DNA from: CAZVBV01 sp964578905
GTDB lineage: Bacteria > Patescibacteriota > Gracilibacteria > UBA4473
DNA: 24,583 nt
Direction of reading: 5' to 3'
Assembly: GCA_964578905.1 (NCBI GenBank)
Contig: CAZOER010000010.1
Coordinates: 1-24,583, forward strand
Shown in pieces: positions 1-6,242 of the stretch. The stretch's first letter is position 1. Every line of letters starts with the position of its first letter. The notes beneath the pieces are model-generated. The model was not told the DNA's origin. It searched no databases and saw only the letters and a list, made by a program, of their open reading frames with translations. The translations under genes were made by a program, and so were the position numbers.

Positions 1-34
1 GAGGTCGGAGGTTCGAGTCCTCTCACCCCGACCA
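1..34 (+). tRNA. 3' part of a tRNA, probably tRNA-Pro (5' part outside window)
   Basis: The first bases hold the variable region, a T-arm (GGAGG, loop TTCGAGT, CCTCT), the 3' acceptor strand CACCCCG, discriminator A and an encoded CCA. A CACCCCG acceptor strand would pair with CGGGGTG, which fits tRNA-Pro. The anticodon lies outside the window. The related copy near 2027-2071 carries a TTTGGGA anticodon loop (TGG, Pro), which supports the identity by homology only. The gene's last 34 bases form part of a 36-bp direct repeat with 2038-2073, so this end looks like an integration target in which the element rebuilt the tRNA 3' end. Confidence 0.8.
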
Positions 35-37
35 TTA

Positions 38-75
38 ATACAGTGATAGAAAGGCTTAAGCCTTTTTTACTGTAT
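38..75 (+). terminator. Terminator hairpin behind the tRNA
   Basis: An inner stem AAAGGC (50-55) and GCCTTT (60-65) around TTAA runs into a T tract. An outer pair ATACAGT (38-44) and ACTGTAT (69-75) can extend it. It starts directly after the 36-bp repeat, so it belongs to the island side. The other repeat copy is followed by a different terminator at 2085-2111. Confidence 0.7.
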
Positions 76-84
76 CAAAAATGA

Positions 85-151
85 GGACTCAGTGACCCCG
101 CGGCTCGACAGTGAGTTCTCGGGTGTTGCCGTCAGGGCTATTTAGGGATGG
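85..151. repeat. Left inverted-repeat end of the island
   Basis: Bases 85-106 match the reverse complement of 1927-1948 at 17 of 22 positions, with ACTCA.TGACC and CGGCTC conserved. Further inward TAGGGATGG (143-151) matches the reverse complement of 1910-1918. The left arm holds about 30 extra bases between the two blocks. It also folds on itself: GAGGACTCA against TGAGTTCTC across 84-120, with one G-T pair. This could be a recombinase-binding arm, a transposon end or a structured RNA. I found no target-site duplication next to it. Confidence 0.45.
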
Positions 152-177
152 CTTTTTTGCTTTATAGACACAAATTT

Positions 178-218
178 AAAAAAGCATGACCGCACGGCGA
201 AACCGTGGGATCTTTTGA
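178..218 (-). terminator. Terminator of the island operon
   Basis: Read on the minus strand just after the stop of the HEPN-like gene, CACGG and CCGTG pair around TTTCG. Flanking bases GATC/GGTC extend the stem after one C-C mismatch, and a run of T follows. This fits an intrinsic terminator for the two-gene operon. Confidence 0.6.
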
Positions 219-221
219 GTT

Positions 222-788
222 TTAATTAACAACTTCAGTAGGAGAGAAAGTGATTTTTTCTTTTACATCCATAAAAAAATCATCAATTTCAAGTATGAGC
301 TTATCGGTCTCTTTTATATTCTTTACAAGAATACTGCGAGTAATCTTTACATTCTCAAATCTAATTCCACCGTCACCACTGTCCATGGTAATTTTTGTTC
401 GAACATTGCCATCTTTTTTCAAGGTTCCCCAATTTGCATGTGCTACTTTATTTCTAAAAGTATTCACCTTCTTAAGTCGCTCTACAAGTTTCTTTAACTC
501 TTCTTTTCTATCCCCTTGTTCAGTTTCAGAAATGAACTGTAAAAGAATTCCATAAAGGAATTCAATTTTATCCCCCATTTTTAAAGTCATTAGTATTCTG
601 TATCCATGATCATGAAATCGCTCATTGATCATTGTTGAAACAACAAAGTTGATTGAGTGTTCCAATCCGCTAAATACAATTAATAATTCTCCAATTTCAG
701 AAGACAATTCTGCGCTAATGCTATCTAATGAATCAAAATCACCTTCTTCCGTATCAAACTGATTTAGTCTTGTATACTGTCTATCCAT
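222..788 (-). CDS. HEPN-like protein with R-x4-H motif
   Basis: The 188-residue protein is mostly helical and has RNKVAH at residues 112-117, the R-x4-6-H signature of HEPN domains, many of which are RNases in toxin-antitoxin, abortive infection and CRISPR effector proteins. A conserved-looking helix precedes it (about residues 28-55). No other domain is recognised. Residues 121-188 are acidic and may bind a partner. It is the second gene of a minus-strand operon, starting 14 nt after the membrane-protein gene, and is followed by a terminator. It sits inside the putative tRNA island, which favours a defence or addiction role, but the RNase activity is inferred from the motif only. No nucleotidyltransferase (MNT) partner is present, so it is not a standard HEPN-MNT pair. 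Confidence 0.7.
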   Translation of the reverse strand: MDRQYTRLNQFDTEEGDFDSLDSISAELSSEIGELLIVFSGLEHSINFVVSTMINERFHDHGYRILMTLKMGDKIEFLYGILLQFISETEQGDRKEELKKLVERLKKVNTFRNKVAHANWGTLKKDGNVRTKITMDSGDGGIRFENVKITRSILVKNIKETDKLILEIDDFFMDVKEKITFSPTEVVN

Positions 789-802
789 AGAAATATATTA
801 AC

Positions 803-1783
803 TTATTTTTTAGAAATTATATTTTCCACAATTTGAGTTGTTGGGACAGGTGAATTACCACCTTTTAAATATCCAGTATCTTGGAATTCAAACATTGTCT
901 TTGTTACTTGTAACAATATGGCATTTTGTGTTTCGATATCATTCTCACCAATTGTTGTTTCTGATACAGAATCAAGAATCCTTTGATGGGAATCTAGAGC
1001 GTTTTGCCTGTGTGTATTCAGATAATATAAATGCTTCTCTGCAGAAAAATTTCTTGAAAAATGGGAAACTAAATATCCTCCTGCGGATAATACAAAAAAC
1101 TTCAAAACAATGTTTTGAGTGATTATGTTATTCCAAATATTTTCCCAAAATCCCAGAGTCGCACCCTCTTCAATGATAGAAAACGTACCGCCCCAAAGAA
1201 ACAGACAGGCAAAAACAACTGTAATAACAAGAAACAATAACATCGCAATAAAGTTTCGAATTGCGGATTTGCCATTTTTTTTGGCCATATCTTCAAAGGC
1301 TTTTCCATATTTACTTACCTCTTGTTTTTCAGCTATCTTCTTGCTTTCTTCTGATTTTATTTTTACATCAGTGATCAATTTTCCCGCTTCTTTGAGAGTT
1401 TTTTCCAATTCTTGAACTTTCTTTTGATTACCAGGATCTAAAAAACGTACATAATTTAGAATCGGCGAAAGTTGGTTGATTACCTCTTCTTCTTTTTGTC
1501 TTATATCGGCTATTTTCTGAGTCTTCTGGGTTGTATCAGTGTAATTAACAAGTATCCCATCACAGAAATCAAGAAAATTATTCAATATTGTTTCAAAAGT
1601 TCTTTCATGATTTGGTATGTCGCTTAATACTGGATTCTCTAACAGAGAATCGAAAATATCTTTTAGACGATCAAGGTTAGATGAAGCTTCTTTTAAATTC
1701 CCACTATCTCCAAGATCTTCACGCAAAAGCCCTTTCCAATCTACTTTTTCAAATCGTTCAAGAACGGGAGCACTTATTGCCAT
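803..1783 (-). CDS. Two-TM membrane protein with cytoplasmic helical domain
   Basis: The 326-residue protein has no signal peptide. Residues 1-170 are helical with a charged coiled-coil-like stretch (about 120-155). Two hydrophobic segments follow at about 177-198 and 224-242, then a cytoplasmic tail with the pattern NTHRQNALDSHQ (256-267) and QNAILLQVTKTMF (286-298). I recall similar HRQNAL-type tails in uncharacterised two-TM bacterial proteins but cannot name a family. It is the first gene of the operon with the HEPN-like gene, so it may sense an event at the membrane or hold the HEPN protein inactive; that is inference. No Shine-Dalgarno is visible before the ATG and the upstream DNA is very AT-rich. 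Confidence 0.7.
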   Translation of the reverse strand: MAISAPVLERFEKVDWKGLLREDLGDSGNLKEASSNLDRLKDIFDSLLENPVLSDIPNHERTFETILNNFLDFCDGILVNYTDTTQKTQKIADIRQKEEEVINQLSPILNYVRFLDPGNQKKVQELEKTLKEAGKLITDVKIKSEESKKIAEKQEVSKYGKAFEDMAKKNGKSAIRNFIAMLLFLVITVVFACLFLWGGTFSIIEEGATLGFWENIWNNIITQNIVLKFFVLSAGGYLVSHFSRNFSAEKHLYYLNTHRQNALDSHQRILDSVSETTIGENDIETQNAILLQVTKTMFEFQDTGYLKGGNSPVPTTQIVENIISKK

Positions 1784-1811
1784 ATTTTATTAAATGAATA
1801 TATCATTCATT

Positions 1812-1839
1812 ATTCTAAAAGAAATTCTAATTAAGACAA
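1812..1839 (-). promoter_or_regulatory. Possible promoter of the island operon
   Basis: On the minus strand TTGTCT is followed after 16 nt by TAGAAT, about 28 nt before the ATG at 1783. The surroundings are AT-rich, so chance matches are likely. Confidence 0.35.
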
Positions 1840-1909
1840 ATAACCCGTCATAATTAGGGGGAAGAAAACCCTATAATCAATAAAAATACTCTCTTGACTC
1901 CCCCAAAAT

Positions 1910-1948
1910 CCATCCCTAGAATAAAAGAGCCGTAAGGTCATTGAGTTC
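1910..1948. repeat. Right inverted-repeat end of the island
   Basis: Bases 1927-1948 pair in inverted orientation with 85-106 (17 of 22), and 1910-1918 with 143-151 (9 of 9). The two blocks are closer together here than at the left end. The direct tRNA repeat starts about 90 bp further out. The 250-bp gene-free stretch 1784-2037 otherwise shows only the possible promoter and no coding signal. Confidence 0.45.
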
Positions 1949-2026
1949 TTTTCCTGACTTTCTACTCAAATCGAGTTAATCCGCTTGTATAAGGGCAAAA
2001 ACCGCTCACAGAATGGGTTAAGACGC

Positions 2027-2073
2027 TTTGGGACCGTGAGGTCGGAGGTTCGAGTCCTCTCACCCCGACCATT
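2027..2073 (+). pseudogene. tRNA-Pro 3' remnant (second attachment-site copy)
   Basis: A TTTGGGA anticodon loop (anticodon TGG at 2029-2031) is followed by a variable region, T-arm, CACCCCG acceptor strand and CCA. From 2038 it equals the window start for 36 bp. The 5' side lacks the CGGGGTG acceptor strand, and the anticodon stem pairs only as ACG/CGT with a C-C mismatch. It is therefore not a working tRNA but the displaced 3' end expected at the far side of an integrated element. Confidence 0.65.
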
Positions 2074-2084
2074 TAAAAGGCAAG

Positions 2085-2111
2085 AAGTGCGAATAGTTTC
2101 GCGCTTTTTTT
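2085..2111 (+). terminator. Terminator behind the tRNA remnant
   Basis: AAGTGCGAA (2085-2093) pairs with TTCGCGCTT (2098-2106) around TAGT, including one T-G pair, and a T tract follows. It probably was the original terminator of the tRNA gene before insertion. Its T tract touches the stop codon of the convergent phosphoesterase gene (2110-2112). Confidence 0.7.
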
Positions 2112-3261
2112 ATTGCTCCCAATTCTCTTCGTGTTGTATGTGACTGTATTCCTTCTCCCACTCTTCTTCACTGAGTTCGGTTAAGGGTCTGAGCTCCGTT
2201 CCGAATTGCTCCTCCCATTCATTTTTCTCTTTATCAAATGTGTATTCTTTCAAAGGAACCCACGCATCTTGTTCTTCTGCGAATTCGAGAATAATCCATC
2301 GATCCTTATCGTTCTCCGTTTTGGGTGGAATGTGAAGCGCTGTCGTTGGAATCGATTCGCCCTCCCATTCTCCAAGCGAGATAGAAAGAACGTTCTTTTT
2401 GTGATTTGTACTTTTAAGATGTCGGTGACCAGAAACCATAACGTATTTGTCTTCTCCCGCTAACGCTTGCAACAGTTCGGTTTGCAATAATGCGTGATCA
2501 CTGTGCGATCCATTGAGATTCTCTGTTATTTTTTTCACTCGATTGAAGGCAGATTTAAATTCATTGAGCATGCTCAAGAAAGAAAAAATGGCTTCCGATT
2601 CCTCGGGATATTCACGGAGCATTGGCCAGAGCATTTTTCTCCACTTGTTCCATTGTGTCTGCATTGATGTATTGATTTCCGGATGATCGTTCAGGAGTTG
2701 TAGTTTTTCTTCGGTCGACATATTCGGATCAAAATCTTTAAAAATAGAACGAATCAATCCTGCAATATCAGCATAGTTTCCATGTTCAACGATGACGCCT
2801 TCTTCCACTTGCTGAGCGCCAGAAAGCACGCTGATGTCAAACTCCTTATCCTTAAACACATTGTTTTTTAAAAAATCTTCTAAATCTTTTTCAGCATTAC
2901 TAACAGATTCTCTTGCAGTTTCTTCGGTTGGATTGGAAACAACATCAAGTTCGTGATTTCCCACAAAACTTGTTATTTTTCCTTCGTGTTCTGCAAAAAT
3001 CTGATTGAAGAAATTTTGTAATTGAGGCTTTGCATATTTTTCGCCCATCTTTGTAATTTCTTTCTCGTTTTTCCCCTCCCATACATGTTTCCATTTCTCC
3101 CTTGTTGTGTCTCCACCGAGAATAACCTCATTCACGCGGAGACTATAAAGATCCAAAAACTCTTTGAGTTTTTCTGCACGCCGATCTCGTTCGAGATTCT
3201 CCTCATCTCCGAAATGAGTATCGACAACATAGAGATTACTATCTAATGCATTTGGATCCAT
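2110..3261 (-). CDS. Calcineurin-like metallophosphoesterase
   Basis: Counting from the GTG one codon upstream of the chosen ATG, the metal-binding blocks occur in order: D-T-H in VVDTHFGD (residues 13-20), GGDTTR (50-55), VGNHE (101-105), a later VEHGN and SGHRH near residue 280. These coordinate a two-metal centre in this superfamily. Long acidic insertions lie between GNHE and the later histidines, and the C-terminus is rich in E and W. No signal peptide is present, so it should act in the cytoplasm. The substrate cannot be told; phosphodiesters or nucleotides are possible. ATG at 3261 is preferred over GTG at 3264 because the -10 box lies 6 nt before that ATG, implying a leaderless mRNA. 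It starts divergently from the DUF3352-like operon. Confidence 0.85.
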   Translation of the reverse strand: MDPNALDSNLYVVDTHFGDEENLERDRRAEKLKEFLDLYSLRVNEVILGGDTTREKWKHVWEGKNEKEITKMGEKYAKPQLQNFFNQIFAEHEGKITSFVGNHELDVVSNPTEETARESVSNAEKDLEDFLKNNVFKDKEFDISVLSGAQQVEEGVIVEHGNYADIAGLIRSIFKDFDPNMSTEEKLQLLNDHPEINTSMQTQWNKWRKMLWPMLREYPEESEAIFSFLSMLNEFKSAFNRVKKITENLNGSHSDHALLQTELLQALAGEDKYVMVSGHRHLKSTNHKKNVLSISLGEWEGESIPTTALHIPPKTENDKDRWIILEFAEEQDAWVPLKEYTFDKEKNEWEEQFGTELRPLTELSEEEWEKEYSHIQHEENWEQ

Positions 3262-3267
3262 CACCTA

Positions 3268-3296
3268 ATTATACCATATAACCCGCTTAAATACAA
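3268..3296 (-). promoter_or_regulatory. Promoter of the phosphoesterase gene, leaderless
   Basis: On the minus strand TTGTAT, a 17-nt spacer and a perfect TATAAT lead to an ATG only 6 nt after the -10 box. Transcription would start at or next to the A of the ATG. No Shine-Dalgarno spacing is possible. Confidence 0.75.
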
Positions 3297-3329
3297 TAAT
3301 CTCAGGCTTTGATTTCCTTCAAAGTCAAC

Positions 3330-3358
3330 TTGATTTTTCTGCCCATTTTGGACACAAT
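3330..3358 (+). promoter_or_regulatory. Promoter of the DUF3352-like operon
   Basis: TTGATT, a 17-nt spacer and CACAAT end 8 nt before the ATG at 3367, again suggesting a nearly leaderless mRNA. The -10 box matches consensus at 4 of 6 positions, so confidence is moderate. Confidence 0.45.
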
Positions 3359-3366
3359 CGCCCTCG

Positions 3367-5031
3367 ATGAAAAAGCAAAAGAAAAACCTTCGCGGACGGA
3401 AGAATCTCTTTCTTATGGGAGCGATTTTATTCTTGGTAGGAATGGTAGGAATCTTTCTCTGGGCGCAAGCGTTCACGGGAGGAAAACTTGATCATTTCTT
3501 TTCATCTGAAGCAGTGTTGATGGTGGAAGTTTCCGTTACAGAGGATACAGCGAGTTCGCTCGGGCACATCTTCCCTGAGGCGGACTTTGACTCTCTGTTT
3601 GATGGAATGGTATCAAATTACTTTTCAATCGACTTTGACGACGATGTGAAGCCATGGATCGGAGGAAAGGCGGGGATTGCGATGTTTGATAAAGGAGATT
3701 TTGTGATTGCAGCAAAAGTACGGAATCGAGGAAAAGCAGAAAAGTTCTTGGAGAAATTTAAATTGCCGACAGAAGAATTTGAGAAACGAGGAATAAAAGG
3801 AGGGGAAATCTGGACGCCAGCGTTTTCTTCAAATGTTGCGGTTGGATTCCACAAAGGATTCGTACTGTTCGCGACATCCAAAGAGAGACTCGAACAAAAC
3901 TTCCTCGCATCGGAAAAAATTGCGGACCTCGATAACTACAAACAAGTGCAATCAGATTTGCCACGATCATCATTCTTCGCGGTCTACGCAGACACAGAGA
4001 AAGTAGTGGATTTATTGGCAGACAGTGAGAAAATCTCAGGACAAAAACCATTGCTTCAGTCAGTGGCACAGAGCCTTCCAGCGATTGGGCTCCGAGCGAA
4101 AATGAAAGAACGAGAAGTGATGCTGTACTCAAAAATCTTGAGCCACGAAGGCGTCTTCGCAGAGCAAAAAGTTCCACGAAAGAGTAATCAGATGATGCCA
4201 GAGTTGGCGCAGTTTGTTTCTCAAAACACACTCTTCTTTATGAACGGGTCTGATATTTACGATAAGTATCGGCACACGAAAGAATTCTTGGCGCAGTTTC
4301 ACCCACAGTTTTCGGTCATCTTCGATGGAGTGTTGAGAGCGAAATCACGAGAGATATTTGGAGAGAAGTTTGATTTCGAAAAAGACTTCTTATCTCAAAT
4401 GCACGGACAGTATGCGGTGGTGTTCGACTTTGAAAATGCACTTCAACCGTTTGTGAACTTCACTCTTGTGACAGGGTTTGGAAGCGCTGATACAGAGCAG
4501 AACATGGCACAATTGCAGGATGTGATTCACTTCGCACAGGGGCAATTCTCAACGCAAGTGGAAGAAGTTCAACTTCCAGATGGAACGACTCGAGAAGAAC
4601 TCACGGCGATTGATCAGAAAGAAATTCCAATTAAAAAAATCGAAGAAGGCGGACAGTTTTACTTCACGGCGCAAGACCCATCAGATTCAAATAAGAAATT
4701 CTCATACGGATTCCTCGACGGATACTTCGTATTCTCGACACACGAGACGGGAGTGAAATCAGTATTCGCTTCGCACGCAAATCCAGACATTAGCCTCACG
4801 AACAATGCCGACTTCCGAGAAAGCATCCTCTTCCGATACTCACCATCAGGGAGCTACGGGTTCTTTAATGTTGCGAAGTTCATCTCAGCGGTGGAACTGG
4901 TTTCCGATACAGAGAACCAATGGCGATCAGTGATGACGCAGTTTCTTAGATCAAATGTGCGAAATATTACCTTCGCACGAAAAGTGTTCCCAGAGGAAAT
5001 CTTCTGGACGGCAACACTTTTTTCTCGATAA
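3367..5031 (+). CDS. Membrane-anchored DUF3352-like protein
   Basis: The 554-residue protein has a basic N-terminus, one transmembrane helix (about residues 13-34) and a long extracellular part. That part starts with SSEAVLMVEVSV, resembling the opening of DUF3352 proteins, and contains recurring modules with FVIAAKVRNRGKAEKFL and YAVVFDFENA type strands. It lacks catalytic motifs I can name. The N-in topology with a single helix predicts a surface or periplasm-like location. The function of the family is unknown. It is the first gene of a three-gene operon; the next ORF follows after 6-9 nt. The DUF3352 assignment is from pattern memory. Confidence 0.65.
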   Translation: MKKQKKNLRGRKNLFLMGAILFLVGMVGIFLWAQAFTGGKLDHFFSSEAVLMVEVSVTEDTASSLGHIFPEADFDSLFDGMVSNYFSIDFDDDVKPWIGGKAGIAMFDKGDFVIAAKVRNRGKAEKFLEKFKLPTEEFEKRGIKGGEIWTPAFSSNVAVGFHKGFVLFATSKERLEQNFLASEKIADLDNYKQVQSDLPRSSFFAVYADTEKVVDLLADSEKISGQKPLLQSVAQSLPAIGLRAKMKEREVMLYSKILSHEGVFAEQKVPRKSNQMMPELAQFVSQNTLFFMNGSDIYDKYRHTKEFLAQFHPQFSVIFDGVLRAKSREIFGEKFDFEKDFLSQMHGQYAVVFDFENALQPFVNFTLVTGFGSADTEQNMAQLQDVIHFAQGQFSTQVEEVQLPDGTTREELTAIDQKEIPIKKIEEGGQFYFTAQDPSDSNKKFSYGFLDGYFVFSTHETGVKSVFASHANPDISLTNNADFRESILFRYSPSGSYGFFNVAKFISAVELVSDTENQWRSVMTQFLRSNVRNITFARKVFPEEIFWTATLFSR

Positions 5032-5040
5032 TAGAATGTG

Positions 5041-5304
5041 ATGACACCACTTCTTTTCTCACTTCTCGCGGTAGCGCCTTCAATGATGAGTGTTCCAGCA
5101 ACACCTTCATTTCCTATGCGTCCGTGGACCGAGATAACAGAGTCTACGATTGAGATAATCGTTCCTTCGTGGACGGAAGGACTTGGATTTACGGTGCGAG
5201 AAAAAACAGAAATTAAAGTCGGAGATATTATCCGCGCGGTTGTAAAAAATCCGAAGACGGAAGAAAATATTTCAGAGAGTAATGAAGTCGAAGTTCAGTA
5301 TTAA
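5041..5304 (+). CDS. Small exported protein of unknown function
   Basis: The 87-residue protein (ATG at 5041; GTG at 5038 is also in frame) begins with a hydrophobic stretch MTPLLFSLLAVAP followed by small residues (SVPATP), which looks like a signal peptide. The remaining about 65 residues are beta-prone and acidic with the pattern IKVGDIIRAVV. I recognise no family. It lies between the DUF3352-like gene and the riboflavin-kinase fusion with gaps of 9 and 8 nt, so it is co-transcribed. Confidence 0.6.
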   Translation: MTPLLFSLLAVAPSMMSVPATPSFPMRPWTEITESTIEIIVPSWTEGLGFTVREKTEIKVGDIIRAVVKNPKTEENISESNEVEVQY

Positions 5305-5312
5305 ATAATCCC

Positions 5313-6170
5313 ATGAAATTTCGCGGATCGGTCGTCCATGGCGTTCAGGTAGGGGCGAAGTTTGGTATTGCGACGGCAAATTTAGAAGTAGATGAAATGC
5401 CCACAGAGCTGAAAGAGGGGGTTTATTTTATTACGGCGTCCTTTGATTCAACACCCCATAATGGACTGCTTCACTTCGGACCGAGAAAGACGTTTGGAGC
5501 TGATTCTACGATTGAAATACATCTATTAGATGTAGACCTCGATTTGTATGAAAAAGAGCTAGAAATAGACGTTCTGAAGCGAGAGCGGGACATTGAGCAG
5601 TTTCAAAATGCAGATGCACTCTTCACTCAAGTTGAGAAAGATATCGTGCGAGCACGGAAGTTCTTTCTTCGATCTTCAATTGCAGATCAATGGAAAAAGA
5701 TTTCTCCCGATGAACGAGAACAAATGGCGTTTTCTGTGCTTGAACGGATTGCGACGAATGAGAACTTCAAATCTGCTCAGAATATTTATGTCTATGCTCC
5801 GATTGAAGGGGAGATAGAGTTTGTACAAAAAATGTGTTCAATAAATAAAGAGAAGACCTTTTTCTTTCCAAAAATTGAGAATGACGAAATGATGTTTCAT
5901 CGCTCAGCGTGGGAGGATTTGAAGGAGGGGGCGTTTGGTATTCTTGAACCGAGTCCATCTTCGGACGTTCCAGAACCAGACCTCGTGTTCGTTCCTGCAG
6001 TTGCGCTTGATGCCCGTTCACACCGACTCGGAAAAGGCGGGGGATTCTATGATCAGTTTTTAAAAACCTTCAAAGGACACACGATTGCGGTGGTTCCTTC
6101 GTTTGCGCACATCAAATCTCTGCCCACAGAGGGGCACGATGAGAAGGTTTCGGAAGTTATTGCGGTATGA
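5313..6170 (+). CDS. Riboflavin kinase / 5-formyl-THF cyclo-ligase fusion
   Basis: Residues 1-118 match the riboflavin-kinase half of RibF: GSVVHG (5-10), GIATANL (18-24) with the metal/ATP-binding T-A-N though the usual P of FPTAN is A, GVYF (36-39), TIEIHLLD (66-73) with the likely catalytic E68, and a QVEKDIVRARKFF end. The FMN-adenylyltransferase half of normal RibF is missing. Residues from about 115 to 285 match 5-formyltetrahydrofolate cyclo-ligase: FFLRSSIADQW, YAPIEGEIEF (161-170) and the nucleotide-binding RLGKGGGFYD (238-247). The protein would make FMN from riboflavin and 5,10-methenyl-THF from 5-formyl-THF. It is the last gene of the operon, ends with TGA, and converges with nusA across a repeat. 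Confidence 0.85.
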   Translation: MKFRGSVVHGVQVGAKFGIATANLEVDEMPTELKEGVYFITASFDSTPHNGLLHFGPRKTFGADSTIEIHLLDVDLDLYEKELEIDVLKRERDIEQFQNADALFTQVEKDIVRARKFFLRSSIADQWKKISPDEREQMAFSVLERIATNENFKSAQNIYVYAPIEGEIEFVQKMCSINKEKTFFFPKIENDEMMFHRSAWEDLKEGAFGILEPSPSSDVPEPDLVFVPAVALDARSHRLGKGGGFYDQFLKTFKGHTIAVVPSFAHIKSLPTEGHDEKVSEVIAV

Positions 6171-6179
6171 TTTGAAGAG

Positions 6180-6242
6180 ATCCCCGCCTACGCGGGGATA
6201 AGTTCCACTAACGACTCACTTGCGTTCGTCGAGTGTCACTTA
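6180..6242 (-). repeat. Two-hairpin stop-codon repeat, copy 1 (nusA end)
   Basis: Read on the minus strand it begins with the TAA of nusA and TAAGTGACACT. It has hairpin 1 (CACT/AGTG and ACGA/TCGT), the linker GGAACTT and hairpin 2 (ATCCCCGC, loop GTAG, GCGGGGAT). The other copies are at 14090-14151 and 15796-15857. No T tract follows, so it is not a standard intrinsic terminator. Confidence 0.8.

Larger units (their letters stand above)
1..2073. mobile_element. Putative small integrated island in a tRNA-Pro gene, no integrase
   Basis: Bases 1-36 and 2038-2073 are identical and correspond to the 3' end of a tRNA, the usual attachment site of integrative elements using tyrosine recombinases. 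The repeat may extend left of the window. Inside are two minus-strand genes (HEPN-like and two-TM protein), their terminator, and degenerate inverted repeats near both ends (85-151 and 1910-1948). The interior is visibly more AT-rich than the neighbouring housekeeping genes. No integrase, relaxase, phage or replication gene is present, so this would be a remnant or a non-autonomous element. An alternative is tandem tRNA duplication followed by decay of one copy. Confidence 0.55.

Noticed and set aside
1981..2071. A complete second tRNA-Pro
   Set aside because: The 3' half is perfect, but the 5' acceptor strand CGGGGTG is missing and the anticodon stem is broken.
3758..4231. 157-codon minus-strand ORF
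   Set aside because: It is antisense to the DUF3352-like gene, has low-complexity R/L-rich composition and no domain.
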